64,000 nucleotides of DNA from Cereibacter_A sp052244495. Lineage in GTDB: Bacteria; Pseudomonadota; Alphaproteobacteria; Rhodobacterales; Rhodobacteraceae. Where the stretch lies: assembly GCA_052244495.1 (NCBI GenBank), contig JBQPXH010000004.1. One strand, 5' to 3'. Position 1 is the first letter of the stretch. Every line of letters begins with the position of its first letter. Made by a program: the position numbers and the translations under genes. The notes under the pieces were generated by a model, which was given only the letters and a program-made list of their open reading frames with translations, searched no databases and was not told where the DNA came from. Positions 55,448 through 63,411 of this stretch are shown in pieces.

Positions 55448-55996
55448 TCAGACCCCCGCACCCATCGAGAGAACGGTCACGGCGCGGCGGTTCTTCGAAT
55501 AGCACTCCTCGGTCGAGCAGACCTCGACGGGGCGCTCCTTGCCGTAGGACACGGTCTTCATCCGCGACGGCGCGATGCCTTTCGAGATCAGGTAATCCTG
55601 CACTGCCGAGGCGCGGCGCGCACCGAGGGCGAGGTTGTATTCCCGCGTGCCCTGCTCGTCGGCGTGGCCCTCGATGATGATCGCGTAGTCCGCGTTCGTC
55701 ATGAGCCATTGCGACTGGGTGTCGAGCGTGGCGCGCGCGCTGTCCGAGAGCGTGCTCTGGTCCACCGTGAAGAACACGCGGTCGCCCAGCGTCTGCTGGA
55801 AGTACGCGATGGAGCTCGGGTCGTTCGGGCCACCGAGGCCCTGGCTGTCGATCCCGCCCGCGCCGTAGCCGCCTGCGCCGTAGCCGCCCGTGCCGCCGGC
55901 GCCACCGGCCCCGCCCGCGCCGTAGCGGTCGGGATTGTTGCAGGCGGCAAGGCCGAGGGCCGCCAGGAGGATGAGGGCTTTCGGAAGATGCGTCAT
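55448..55996 (-). CDS. pal: Peptidoglycan-associated lipoprotein Pal
   Basis: The 182-residue lipoprotein begins MTHLPKALILLAALGLAACN with a lipobox (LAAC). A Gly/Tyr-rich linker (GGYGAGGYGAGGID) follows, then an OmpA-like peptidoglycan-binding domain (VFFTVDQSTLSDSARATLD; IIEGHADEQGTREYNLALG; RRASAVQDYLISKG). It anchors the outer membrane to peptidoglycan and is recruited to the septum by Tol. It is a gene of the tol-pal operon. Confidence 0.96.
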   Translation of the reverse strand: MTHLPKALILLAALGLAACNNPDRYGAGGAGGAGGTGGYGAGGYGAGGIDSQGLGGPNDPSSIAYFQQTLGDRVFFTVDQSTLSDSARATLDTQSQWLMTNADYAIIIEGHADEQGTREYNLALGARRASAVQDYLISKGIAPSRMKTVSYGKERPVEVCSTEECYSKNRRAVTVLSMGAGV

Positions 55997-56046
55997 CGGG
56001 ATGTCCTTCGCAGATCGGGCGCGGTGCGGCCGAAGGTAACAGGTTT

Positions 56047-56069
56047 GGCCGCCGCAAGGAACGGCGGCC
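56047..56069 (-). promoter_or_regulatory. Intergenic hairpin between tolB and pal
   Basis: GGCCGCCG (56047-56054) and CGGCGGCC (56062-56069) form an 8-bp stem with a 7-base loop in the gap between the tolB stop (56081) and the pal start (55996). It could be a partial terminator or an mRNA-stabilising element that sets the pal/tol ratio (inference). Confidence 0.4.
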
Positions 56070-56080
56070 GGGATGTCATG

Positions 56081-57415
56081 TCACGGCAGGAGCGGCGACC
56101 AGGCCGGGTCCGATGCCGGAACGCTGAGCGGCACCTTCTTGAGGTTCCGCCCGGAAATGTCGACGGAGTAGAGCGCCGGCTGGCCGCCTGCCCCCGCGCC
56201 TTCGCGGGTGAACATCAGGACGCGGCCATTCGGGGCCCAGGTCGGGCCCTCGTCGAGGAAGGAGGCCGTCAGCAACCGCTCTTCCGAGCCGTCGGTCCGC
56301 ATCACGCCGATGTGGAAGCGGCCCTGGTGCTGCTTGGTGAAGGCGATGAGATCACCGCGCGGCGACCACACGGGCGTGCCGTAGCGGCCGGCGCCGTTCG
56401 AGATCCGCCGCGGCTCGCCGCCGCCCGCGGACATGATGTAGAGCTGCTGGGTGCCCGAGCGGTCGCTCTCGAACACGATCTGGCTGCCGTCCGGCGAGAA
56501 GGAAGGCGCAGTCTCGATCGAGGGCGCGTTGGTGAGCTGGCGGCGCGAACCCGAGCCCGTGTCGAGCGTGTAGATGTCGGTGTTGCCGCCCTGCTCCAAC
56601 GAGAAGGCGACCGTCCGCCCGTCCGGCGCGAAGCGCGGCGCGAAGGTCATGGTTCCGGGCTGCTCGGCAAGGCTGCGGGTCGAGAGCGAGCCCACATCCA
56701 TCAGGTAGATCCGCGGGAAGCCCGTCGAATAGGAGGTGAAGAGGATCCGATCCCCGGTGGGCGAGAAGCGCGGCGCGAGCACGATCGACGAGGAATCGGT
56801 CAGATACTGCACGTTGGCGCCATCGTAATCCATCACGGCGAGGCGCTTGGCGCGCGCGTTCTTCGGCCCCGATTCCGAGACGAAGACCACGCGGCTGTCG
56901 AAATAGCCGCCCTCGCCGGTGATCCGGCTGTAGGCCACATCGGCCACCTTGTGCGCCATCCGCCGCCAGCCCGAGGCCGAGCCCGCGAACTGCAGCCCCT
57001 CGCCCAGCGGCTGGTCCGAGAAGATGTCGTAGAGGCGGAACTTGACGACCACCCGGTCGCCCGAAGCCGAGACCGCGCCGGTGATGAGCGCCTGCGCGTT
57101 GATCGCCTTCCAGTCGGCATAGGAAACCGGAGCGTCGAAGCTCGTCACGCGGCTGATGTGGGCCGAGGCCGGGATCTCGCGGAAGAGGCCCGTTCCCGAA
57201 AGGTCCGAGGCGATCACGCGCGCCATGTCCTGCGCAAGTTGCGAGGCGCCCGCGTTCTCGGCCACGAAGTCCGGCACGGCGAAGGGCAAGGGCTCGATCA
57301 CGCCTTCGGTGATCTGGATGCGCAGCGGCCCGTTCTGCGCGACGGCAGGGACCGCCTGCGGCAGAAGCAGGGCCAGGGCGAGGCCCAGCGGGGCGAGGGA
57401 TCTGAACAGGGTCAT
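56081..57415 (-). CDS. tolB: Tol-Pal system beta-propeller protein TolB
   Basis: The 444-residue periplasmic protein has a signal peptide (MTLFRSLAPLGLALALLLPQ) and a Pal-binding N-domain. A six-bladed propeller of TolB repeats follows (SPTGDRILFTSYSTGFPRIY; APDGRTVAFSLEQGGNTDIY; SPDGSQIVFESDRSGTQQLY). It contacts Pal and the TolA C-domain. It is the fifth gene in the operon. Confidence 0.97.
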   Translation of the reverse strand: MTLFRSLAPLGLALALLLPQAVPAVAQNGPLRIQITEGVIEPLPFAVPDFVAENAGASQLAQDMARVIASDLSGTGLFREIPASAHISRVTSFDAPVSYADWKAINAQALITGAVSASGDRVVVKFRLYDIFSDQPLGEGLQFAGSASGWRRMAHKVADVAYSRITGEGGYFDSRVVFVSESGPKNARAKRLAVMDYDGANVQYLTDSSSIVLAPRFSPTGDRILFTSYSTGFPRIYLMDVGSLSTRSLAEQPGTMTFAPRFAPDGRTVAFSLEQGGNTDIYTLDTGSGSRRQLTNAPSIETAPSFSPDGSQIVFESDRSGTQQLYIMSAGGGEPRRISNGAGRYGTPVWSPRGDLIAFTKQHQGRFHIGVMRTDGSEERLLTASFLDEGPTWAPNGRVLMFTREGAGAGGQPALYSVDISGRNLKKVPLSVPASDPAWSPLLP

Positions 57416-57484
57416 GGAGTCCTCATGCTCTCCGGGTTCGGTGGGACCGGGCGGCGGCCCGGAAATGTCTGGCGCGGCACGGGG

Positions 57485-58729
57485 TCATTTCATTCGCATC
57501 CCGCTGGGATCGAACACCATCTCGACCTCACGCCACTGGTCGTATTTCTCGGGTGGCAGCGGGAATCCGCGCGCACCGCAGCGGATGATGGCGCGCCGGG
57601 CCGCCTCGAAGGCCTGCCGTGCGCCCGCGTCCGTCCCCCCGCTCGAGTCGATCATGCGGATCGAGCCCGCGTCGGGCTTGCCGTCCTGCGCCATGGTCAT
57701 GGCGACCGTCACGGTCGTGGCCAATGCATCGGTAGAGAGCGCGCCCACGTTCCAGCACTGCTGAACGGCCACCCGGAACGCATCCTTCTCGCCGCTCGTG
57801 ATCGGCGGGCCCGAGCGGACGGGTGCGGCAGGCGTCTCGGCGGCAGGCTCCTCTCCGCCGCCCAGGGCCTCGGCCAGGGCCGCGTCGATGGACTGCTCGT
57901 CCGTGCGCGGCTTCTCGGCGGCGGGCTTCTCGGCGGGTTTGGCTTCGGGCTTGTCCGCGGGCGTCTCCGCCGTCTCGGTGCGGCTCGTGGCAGGCGTGGG
58001 CTTGTCCGCGGCGGGCTCGGGGGCGCGGACGCGCTGCGGGCGCACCTTCGGCCGCATGGAACTCGTCGGCGCGAGTTGCGCCACCTCCTCGGTTTCGGTC
58101 GCCTCGGTCACGATCTCGGTCGTGGCCTCCTGGGGCGCGGCCGGCGGCTTCTCCTCGACCACTTCCTCAGCGGGCGCCTCGGCATCCGGCGTCACCGCCG
58201 GGGTGGGCACTTCGGCAATCTCGGCCTCCGGCTCCGGGGCCTCGGCAGGCGTCGGCGCCACGCGGGGCGCGGGCTTGGGCTTCGGGCGCAGCGAGGTCTG
58301 CGGCACGAGGATCGGCTGCTCGGTCTCGGCAAGCGGCGCGACCGGCTCGGGCGCCTCCGCGATCTCGGGCTCGGGCAGCGGCGCGATCTCGGGCGCGGTG
58401 GGGGCTGCATCGGGCAGCGGCGCGGGCTCCGGCCGGGGCTCGGGCGCGGGTGGCGGCGGCTCCTCGGCCACGGGCTCGGGCGCAGGTGCGGGCTCGGCTT
58501 CCTCGGGCGGAGGCGCGGCCTCGGGCGCTTCCGCCGCCGGCGTCGGCGGTGTCTCCGCCTGCTGGCTCGCGGCCGCGGCCATCGCGTCGAATTCCTCGCT
58601 CGTCATCAGCGAGACGGAGGTCACGGCAACCTCGGGCGCATGGTCCGGCTGGAAGAACCAGTCGCCGAGCAAGAGCCAGAGGATCAGGCTTGCGTGCCCG
58701 ATGCCGGAGATGATGACCCCCTTGTCCAT
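57485..58729 (-). CDS. tolA: Tol-Pal system protein TolA
   Basis: The 414-residue protein has one N-terminal membrane helix (GIGHASLILWLLLGDWFF), a long Pro/Glu/Ala-rich stretch of about 250 residues (PEIAEAPEPVAPLAETEQPI as an example), and a C-terminal TolA/TonB-like domain (AVQQCWNVGALSTDALATTV; RQAFEAARRAIIRCG). It bridges the inner-membrane TolQR to TolB-Pal. The start is set at 58729 (MDKGVIISG); an in-frame upstream ATG at 58777 would overlap tolR. Confidence 0.92.
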   Translation of the reverse strand: MDKGVIISGIGHASLILWLLLGDWFFQPDHAPEVAVTSVSLMTSEEFDAMAAAASQQAETPPTPAAEAPEAAPPPEEAEPAPAPEPVAEEPPPPAPEPRPEPAPLPDAAPTAPEIAPLPEPEIAEAPEPVAPLAETEQPILVPQTSLRPKPKPAPRVAPTPAEAPEPEAEIAEVPTPAVTPDAEAPAEEVVEEKPPAAPQEATTEIVTEATETEEVAQLAPTSSMRPKVRPQRVRAPEPAADKPTPATSRTETAETPADKPEAKPAEKPAAEKPRTDEQSIDAALAEALGGGEEPAAETPAAPVRSGPPITSGEKDAFRVAVQQCWNVGALSTDALATTVTVAMTMAQDGKPDAGSIRMIDSSGGTDAGARQAFEAARRAIIRCGARGFPLPPEKYDQWREVEMVFDPSGMRMK

Positions 58730-58739
58730 ACCGGTTGGC

Positions 58740-59210
58740 CTAGCCGCCGTTTCCGCCGAAGGTGGGGCCACCGACATCCGTCACCAGGCCGATGTCCTGG
58801 AAGCCGCCCCGGTTCAGCGCGCCCATCACCTGCGCCACCCGTTCGTAGGGAATTGCGCCGTCGGCCCGCAGGAAGACCTTCTTCGAGGTCCGCTCGGCCG
58901 CCACCGCCTGCAGCTTGGGGATCAGCTCGGCCTCTGCCGTCTCGGTGGTCTGGATCATCACGCGCCCGTCCGCGGCCAGCGTGATGGTCAGCGGCTCCTC
59001 CTGCTCGGTCGGCAGCGCATTGGCCGAGGTCTCGGGCAGCTTGACGGGCACGCCCACGGTCAGGAGCGGGGCCGCCACCATGAAGATGATGAGCAGCACC
59101 AGCATCACGTCCACGAAGGGCGTGACGTTGATCTCGGACATGGCGGCCGACTGGCCGCGACGCCGCCCGCGGCGTCCTCCGCCGGCCTTCTTGATGACGC
59201 CCGCGCCCAT
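58740..59210 (-). CDS. tolR: Tol-Pal system protein TolR
   Basis: The 156-residue ExbD/TolR protein has a basic N-terminus, one membrane helix with the proton-related aspartate (INVTPFVDVMLVLLIIFMVA), and a periplasmic domain (PLTITLAADGRVMI; VFLRADGAIPYERVAQVMGA). It works with TolQ as the proton-driven motor. It is 3 bases after tolQ. Confidence 0.96.
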   Translation of the reverse strand: MGAGVIKKAGGGRRGRRRGQSAAMSEINVTPFVDVMLVLLIIFMVAAPLLTVGVPVKLPETSANALPTEQEEPLTITLAADGRVMIQTTETAEAELIPKLQAVAAERTSKKVFLRADGAIPYERVAQVMGALNRGGFQDIGLVTDVGGPTFGGNGG

Positions 59211-59213
59211 GGG

Positions 59214-59912
59214 TCAGGCCGCGTCCAGCTGGCGCGAGAGAATGGTGGCGAATTCGTCCGAGAAGGCGTCGTAGCCGCCGATGATGCGCTCGGAATCGGC
59301 GTTGAGCTTGTTGTAGAACACCACGGCCGGAATTGCGGCCACGAGACCGAAGGCAGTGGCGAGCAGCGCCTCGGCGATGCCGGGCGCCACGACCGCAAGG
59401 TTGGTGTTCTGCGAGATCGCGATCTGCTCGAAGGCGTGCTTGATGCCCCAGACCGTGCCGAAGAGGCCGATGAAGGGCGCGGTCGAGCCGGTGGTGGCGA
59501 GGAAGGACAGGCCCGCGTTCAGGGCCTCGCTCTCCTTGTCGATCGCCACGCCCATCGAGCGGTCGATCCGCGACTGCGCGCCCGCGATCAGCCCGCCGTC
59601 GTTGCGGTGGCTGCGCCGCCACTCGAGCATGCCCGCCGCGAAGATCTTCTCGGACGCGCCCTCGGGCTGCGGCCCCAGCCGCTCGAACAGCTCGTCCAGC
59701 GGCTCGCCCGACCAGAAGGCGCGGTCGAAGATCGCCGCCTCGCGCCGGGCCTTCCGGTAAAGGAGGTGCTTGCGGATGATGATGGCCCACGACCAGAAGG
59801 ACATGACGATCAGGAGGATCATCACGAACTTCACCGTAAGCGTCGCACGCGCGAAGAGGGCGAGCATGGAGAAATCAATCTCCTGCGCCATCGCAAGGGT
59901 TTCCGTTTCCAT
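59214..59912 (-). CDS. tolQ: Tol-Pal system protein TolQ
   Basis: The 232-residue MotA/TolQ/ExbB-type protein has three membrane segments, with ALFARATLTVKFVMILLIVM first and SFLATTGSTAPFIGLFGTVW plus APGIAEALLATAFGLVAAIP later. It forms the inner-membrane channel with TolR. The start at 59912 has GAGCAGGCAG upstream. A 132-base gap separates it from ybgC. Confidence 0.96.
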   Translation of the reverse strand: METETLAMAQEIDFSMLALFARATLTVKFVMILLIVMSFWSWAIIIRKHLLYRKARREAAIFDRAFWSGEPLDELFERLGPQPEGASEKIFAAGMLEWRRSHRNDGGLIAGAQSRIDRSMGVAIDKESEALNAGLSFLATTGSTAPFIGLFGTVWGIKHAFEQIAISQNTNLAVVAPGIAEALLATAFGLVAAIPAVVFYNKLNADSERIIGGYDAFSDEFATILSRQLDAA

Positions 59913-60044
59913 CTGCCTGCTCTCTGGGGCCGTTCTGCGGGCCGTTCTACCGCTGATTCTATCCGGCTTTTAGGGCAATTGCCAACACATCTGCGTCAAG
60001 TGGCAAAGCTGCGCCCAACGCCTGTCCGACCGTCCGCGCCCTGT

Positions 60045-60434
60045 TCAGGCGAGTTTCCGGCGGACTTCCGCCGGCAGGCGCGCGGCGCGACCGTCCGATC
60101 CGAGGCAGACGAGGACCACACGGGCTGAGAAGAGCGTCTCGTCGCCGCGCAGAACGTCCTGCTCGAGGATGATCCGCGCGCCGCCAAGTCCGACGAGCCT
60201 GGTCTCGACCTCAAGACGGTCGTCAAAGACGGCAGGGCGGAGGTAATCCGCCTCGACGCGGCGGACGGCGAAGACGATCCCGTCCTCCGCCCGCAGGCGC
60301 GCCTGATCGACCCCGAGGGCCCGCACCCATTCGCTGCGGCCTCGCTCGATGAACTTCAGATAGTTGGCGTAGTAGACGATTCCCGCGAGATCGGTGTCCT
60401 CGTAGTAGACTCGCAGGGCAAAACGATGCGTCAT
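60045..60434 (-). CDS. ybgC: Acyl-CoA thioesterase YbgC
   Basis: The 129-residue hotdog-fold protein has YYEDTDLAGIVYYANYLKFI with the catalytic aspartate, and RRVEADYLRPAVFDDRLEVE. It is the conserved first gene of tol-pal clusters. The start at 60434 (MTHRFALRVYYED) is the family start; the in-frame extension to 60611 lacks similarity. Confidence 0.95.
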   Translation of the reverse strand: MTHRFALRVYYEDTDLAGIVYYANYLKFIERGRSEWVRALGVDQARLRAEDGIVFAVRRVEADYLRPAVFDDRLEVETRLVGLGGARIILEQDVLRGDETLFSARVVLVCLGSDGRAARLPAEVRRKLA

Positions 60435-60656
60435 TGATCGCCTCACGGTGAATGTGCCTGTCGGCGGCGGCCTAACGCGTAGCCCTTCACTCTGCAAGGA
60501 AGATGATGAAATGCTTGCAGATTCCAGCGCGCACCAACCGCAGCCCCCCGCGGTGCGAGTGTATGCCGCACCTCTGCCCGCGCGTTTCTGCGTGAGGAAG
60601 CCGCAGCGCATGCTAACTTCGGGACCGCAGGTGCATCCGCATCATCCCGAGGCGTG

Positions 60657-60684
60657 TTGCGCGTCTGATCATGAGTTCTAATGC
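60657..60684 (+). promoter_or_regulatory. Candidate promoter for the triple-repeat protein gene
   Basis: TTGCGC (60657-60662) and TAATGC (60679-60684) are 16 bases apart. A start near 60691 leaves a very short leader before GAGGAGAG and ATG 60703. The extended region also has a CGCACC/GGTGCG inverted repeat near 60530-60560. Confidence 0.35.
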
Positions 60685-60702
60685 CCGTTAGAGGAGAGCA
60701 CT

Positions 60703-60996
60703 ATGTCTGATATGGAAAAGGCGATGTCGCAGATGCTGGCCGACATGACGCCGAAGAAACTGCCCACCAACGAAGAGATCTTCGGCAAAGGCGCCGAGAT
60801 GGGCGACGCGAAGGCGATGGGCTTCACCGACATTCTCGATTCCATGACGCCGAAGAAACTGCCGACGAACGAAGAGATCTTCGGCCAGCTCGCCGAACTC
60901 GACACGACGGCCTTCGACGCGCTGCTCGAGCTCTTCACGCCGAAGAAGCTGGTCAGCTACGACGAACTCGGGAAGAACCTCGGCCTCAAGTTCTGA
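60703..60996 (+). CDS. Small protein with three internal repeats, function unknown
   Basis: The 97-residue protein contains a 14-residue motif twice almost identically, MTPKKLPTNEEIFG at residues 15-28 and 48-61. A third, diverged copy FTPKKLVSYDELG lies at 78-90, spaced about 33 and 30 residues. The regions between are acidic and hydrophobic, suggesting alternating helices. The DNA copies are nearly identical too (60745-60786 and 60844-60885). AGAGGAGAG precedes the ATG, and the codon usage is clearly coding. No signal peptide, membrane segment or known domain is seen. It stands alone between ybgC (divergent) and holB. The repeats look like docking motifs (inference). Confidence 0.85.
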   Translation: MSDMEKAMSQMLADMTPKKLPTNEEIFGKGAEMGDAKAMGFTDILDSMTPKKLPTNEEIFGQLAELDTTAFDALLELFTPKKLVSYDELGKNLGLKF

Positions 60997-61480
60997 TCGA
61001 ACCAAAGACGCTGACCCTTCGGGGCCCAAGCGGCCGGCCAGAGGGCCGGCCACGTCGTTTCCAACCGGATCGCTGCCTCCGGCAACGGGCAGAGGCCGGC
61101 TGATCCGGCAGGCGCGGGACGTGCTCCCGCGCAGGCCATATGAGTTTCCGCCTGCTGCGAATCGGCTGACTCCCCTTGCCTCCGCACCGTCGGCAGGGAC
61201 GGTCCCGGCCGAAGTGAATCCGTCGGTCCACTCGCGCCAAATCGGACAGAAATCACCCCCTCGACCGGGTCGAACGCCATCGGCGGCCGCAGCCTCGTCG
61301 CGTGAAGCACGCACCGGTTTCCCCTCGCTCTCCCCGCCGGCCCGTATCGGCCCTTCGCCGCGCCGGAAGGACCTCCGGCGACCGCGCCTGTGCGCGAGGC
61401 TTGCAATCCATCCGGTGGTCGGCCTACCTCCGATGAGCCCGGCCCGACCGGCCGGCCCCTGGCCCAGCCGAGAGGACGCG
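60997..61480. other. Intergenic region without a recognised gene
   Basis: No supported coding sequence is seen in these 484 bases before holB. A GGCCGGCC...GGCCGGCC hairpin near 61032-61051 follows the triple-repeat gene and may be its terminator. In related genomes tmk commonly precedes holB, but no part of tmk is recognisable here. Confidence 0.5.
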
Positions 61481-62608
61481 ATGGCGCAGCCCGCGCAGGA
61501 CGACATTCCCGAGCCCGACCGCGTCGAGGGCGCGCCCCACCCTCGCGAGACGAGGGCGCTCTTCGGGCATGAGCGGGCAGAGGCCGAATTCCTCGACGCC
61601 TTCCGGTCGGGCCGCCTGCACCATGGCTGGCTGATCACCGGGCCGCTCGGCGTGGGCAAGGCCACGCTGGCCTGGCGCATCGCCCGGTTCCTGCTGGCCA
61701 CGCCCTCGGGCGGCGGACTTCTGGCAGCGCCCGAGCCTGCCTCGCTGGAGGTGGATCCCGACCATCCGGTTGCGCGTCGCATGGCTGCTCTGGCCGAGGG
61801 GCGTCTGTTTCTCCTCCGCCGCGCCTGGGACGAGAAGGCGAAGCGCCTGAAAACCCAGATCACGGTCGAGGAGGTGCGGCGGATGAAGTCCTTCTTCGCT
61901 CTCTCTGCGGCCGACGGCGGGCGGCGGGTGGCGATCGTGGACCCGGCTGACGAGATGAACGCCTCGGCCGCCAACGCGCTTTTGAAACTGCTCGAGGAGC
62001 CCCCCGAGGGCGTCACGATCCTCCTCGTCTGCCACCAGCCCTCGCGCCTCCTGCCGACCATCCGCTCGCGCTGCCGCGAGTTGCGCCTCGCGCCGCTCTC
62101 GCCGGACGACGTGGGGCGCGCCCTGACTGCCGCCGGTATCGATGTGGGCGATCCCGGGGCGCTGGCCGAACTGGCCGGGGGCTCGGCCGGCGAGGCGATC
62201 CGGGTGGCAAACCTCGACGGCGTGCGGCTCTATGCGGCGCTGGTGGCGCTGCTCTCCACCCTTCCCCGCCTCGACCGGGCGAAGCTGGTGGCGCTGGCCG
62301 ACGCGGCGTCGGGCCGGGGCGCCGAGGCGCAGTTCGACCTCATGCTGATGCTGATTGATCTTTTCCTCGCGCGGCTCGCGCGGGCCGGGACGCTGCGGCT
62401 CCTTCCTCCCGAGGCGGTGCCGGGCGAGGCCGAGCTCATCGCACGACTCGCGCCCGACTTCGCGGCGGCCCGGCTCTGGGCCGATCTCGCGCAGTCGCTC
62501 GGCAACCGGGCACGGCGCGGGAGGGCGGTCAACCTTGACCCTGCCGCCCTTCTCATGGATATGGTTCTCAGGATCGACGAGACGGCGGGCCAGCTCGCCT
62601 CAAGGTAA
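61481..62608 (+). CDS. holB: DNA polymerase III subunit delta'
   Basis: The 375-residue clamp-loader subunit has GRLHHGWLITGPLGVGKATLAWR (P-loop-like), a central ITVEEVRRMKSFFALSAADG, and ADEMNASAANALLKLLEEPP followed by SRLLPTIRSRCRELRL, the conserved delta'/tau-type SRC sensor. I chose ATG 61481 with GAGAGGACGCG upstream; in-frame upstream starts extend into non-similar sequence. tatD follows after 5 bases. Confidence 0.94.
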   Translation: MAQPAQDDIPEPDRVEGAPHPRETRALFGHERAEAEFLDAFRSGRLHHGWLITGPLGVGKATLAWRIARFLLATPSGGGLLAAPEPASLEVDPDHPVARRMAALAEGRLFLLRRAWDEKAKRLKTQITVEEVRRMKSFFALSAADGGRRVAIVDPADEMNASAANALLKLLEEPPEGVTILLVCHQPSRLLPTIRSRCRELRLAPLSPDDVGRALTAAGIDVGDPGALAELAGGSAGEAIRVANLDGVRLYAALVALLSTLPRLDRAKLVALADAASGRGAEAQFDLMLMLIDLFLARLARAGTLRLLPPEAVPGEAELIARLAPDFAAARLWADLAQSLGNRARRGRAVNLDPAALLMDMVLRIDETAGQLASR

Positions 62609-62613
62609 GCCTG

Positions 62614-63411
62614 ATGACGCCCGAAACTCCCCCCCAGATCGTCGACAGCCATTGCCATCTGGACTTTCCCGACTTCGATGGCGAGCATTCCGCAGTGATC
62701 GACCGCGCGCGGGCGGCCGGGGTCACGCGGATGGTCACGATCTGCACCCGCCTGCGGAACGAGCCGCGTGTCCGCGCCATCGCCGAGGCGCATGAGGGCG
62801 TCTTCTACGCCGCTGGCACCCATCCGATGAGCGCCGCCGAAGAGCCGATGGCGACGGTCGAGGAACTGGTGGCGCTGGCCGCGCATCCGAAGTTCGTGGG
62901 CATCGGCGAGAGCGGGCTCGACTATCACTACACGCCGGAAAGCGCGCCCGTGCAGCAGGAAAGCCTGCGCGTCCACATCGAGGCCGCGCGGCGCACGGGC
63001 CTGCCGCTGATCATCCACGCCCGCGATGCCGATGCCGACATGGCGCGCATCCTGGCCGAGGAGCATCGCGCCGGCGCCTATTCCTGCGTCATGCACTGCT
63101 TCTCGTCGGGGGCCGGGCTTGCGCAGGCGGCGCTGGACCTTGGCTTCTACCTCTCGATGTCCGGCATCGCGGCCTTCCCGAAGTCGGGCGACCTGCGCGC
63201 CATCTTTGCGGCGGCTCCGCTCGAGCGCATCCTGCTCGAGACCGACAGCCCCTATCTCGCCCCCCCGCCCTTCCGCGGCAGGCGGAACGAGCCCGCCTAC
63301 ACCGCCCATACGGCGGCGAAGGGCGCCGAGGTCTTCGGCCTGAGCCTCGCCGACTTCGCGGCCGCCACCTCGGCCAATTTCGACCGCCTCTTCGCCAAGG
63401 CCGCCGCCTGA
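62614..63411 (+). CDS. TatD-family metal-dependent hydrolase (deoxyribonuclease)
   Basis: The 265-residue TIM-barrel enzyme has VDSHCHLDFPDFD (HxH metal site), GIGESGLDYHYTPES (Glu metal ligand), LIIHARDADADM, MHCFSSG and LETDSPYLAP (catalytic Asp). It fits the YcfH/TatD group, DNA exonucleases involved in repair and RNA/DNA turnover. Its stop overlaps the next gene start (TGATG). Together with holB and the MBL-fold gene it makes a conserved three-gene set. Confidence 0.95.
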   Translation: MTPETPPQIVDSHCHLDFPDFDGEHSAVIDRARAAGVTRMVTICTRLRNEPRVRAIAEAHEGVFYAAGTHPMSAAEEPMATVEELVALAAHPKFVGIGESGLDYHYTPESAPVQQESLRVHIEAARRTGLPLIIHARDADADMARILAEEHRAGAYSCVMHCFSSGAGLAQAALDLGFYLSMSGIAAFPKSGDLRAIFAAAPLERILLETDSPYLAPPPFRGRRNEPAYTAHTAAKGAEVFGLSLADFAAATSANFDRLFAKAAA

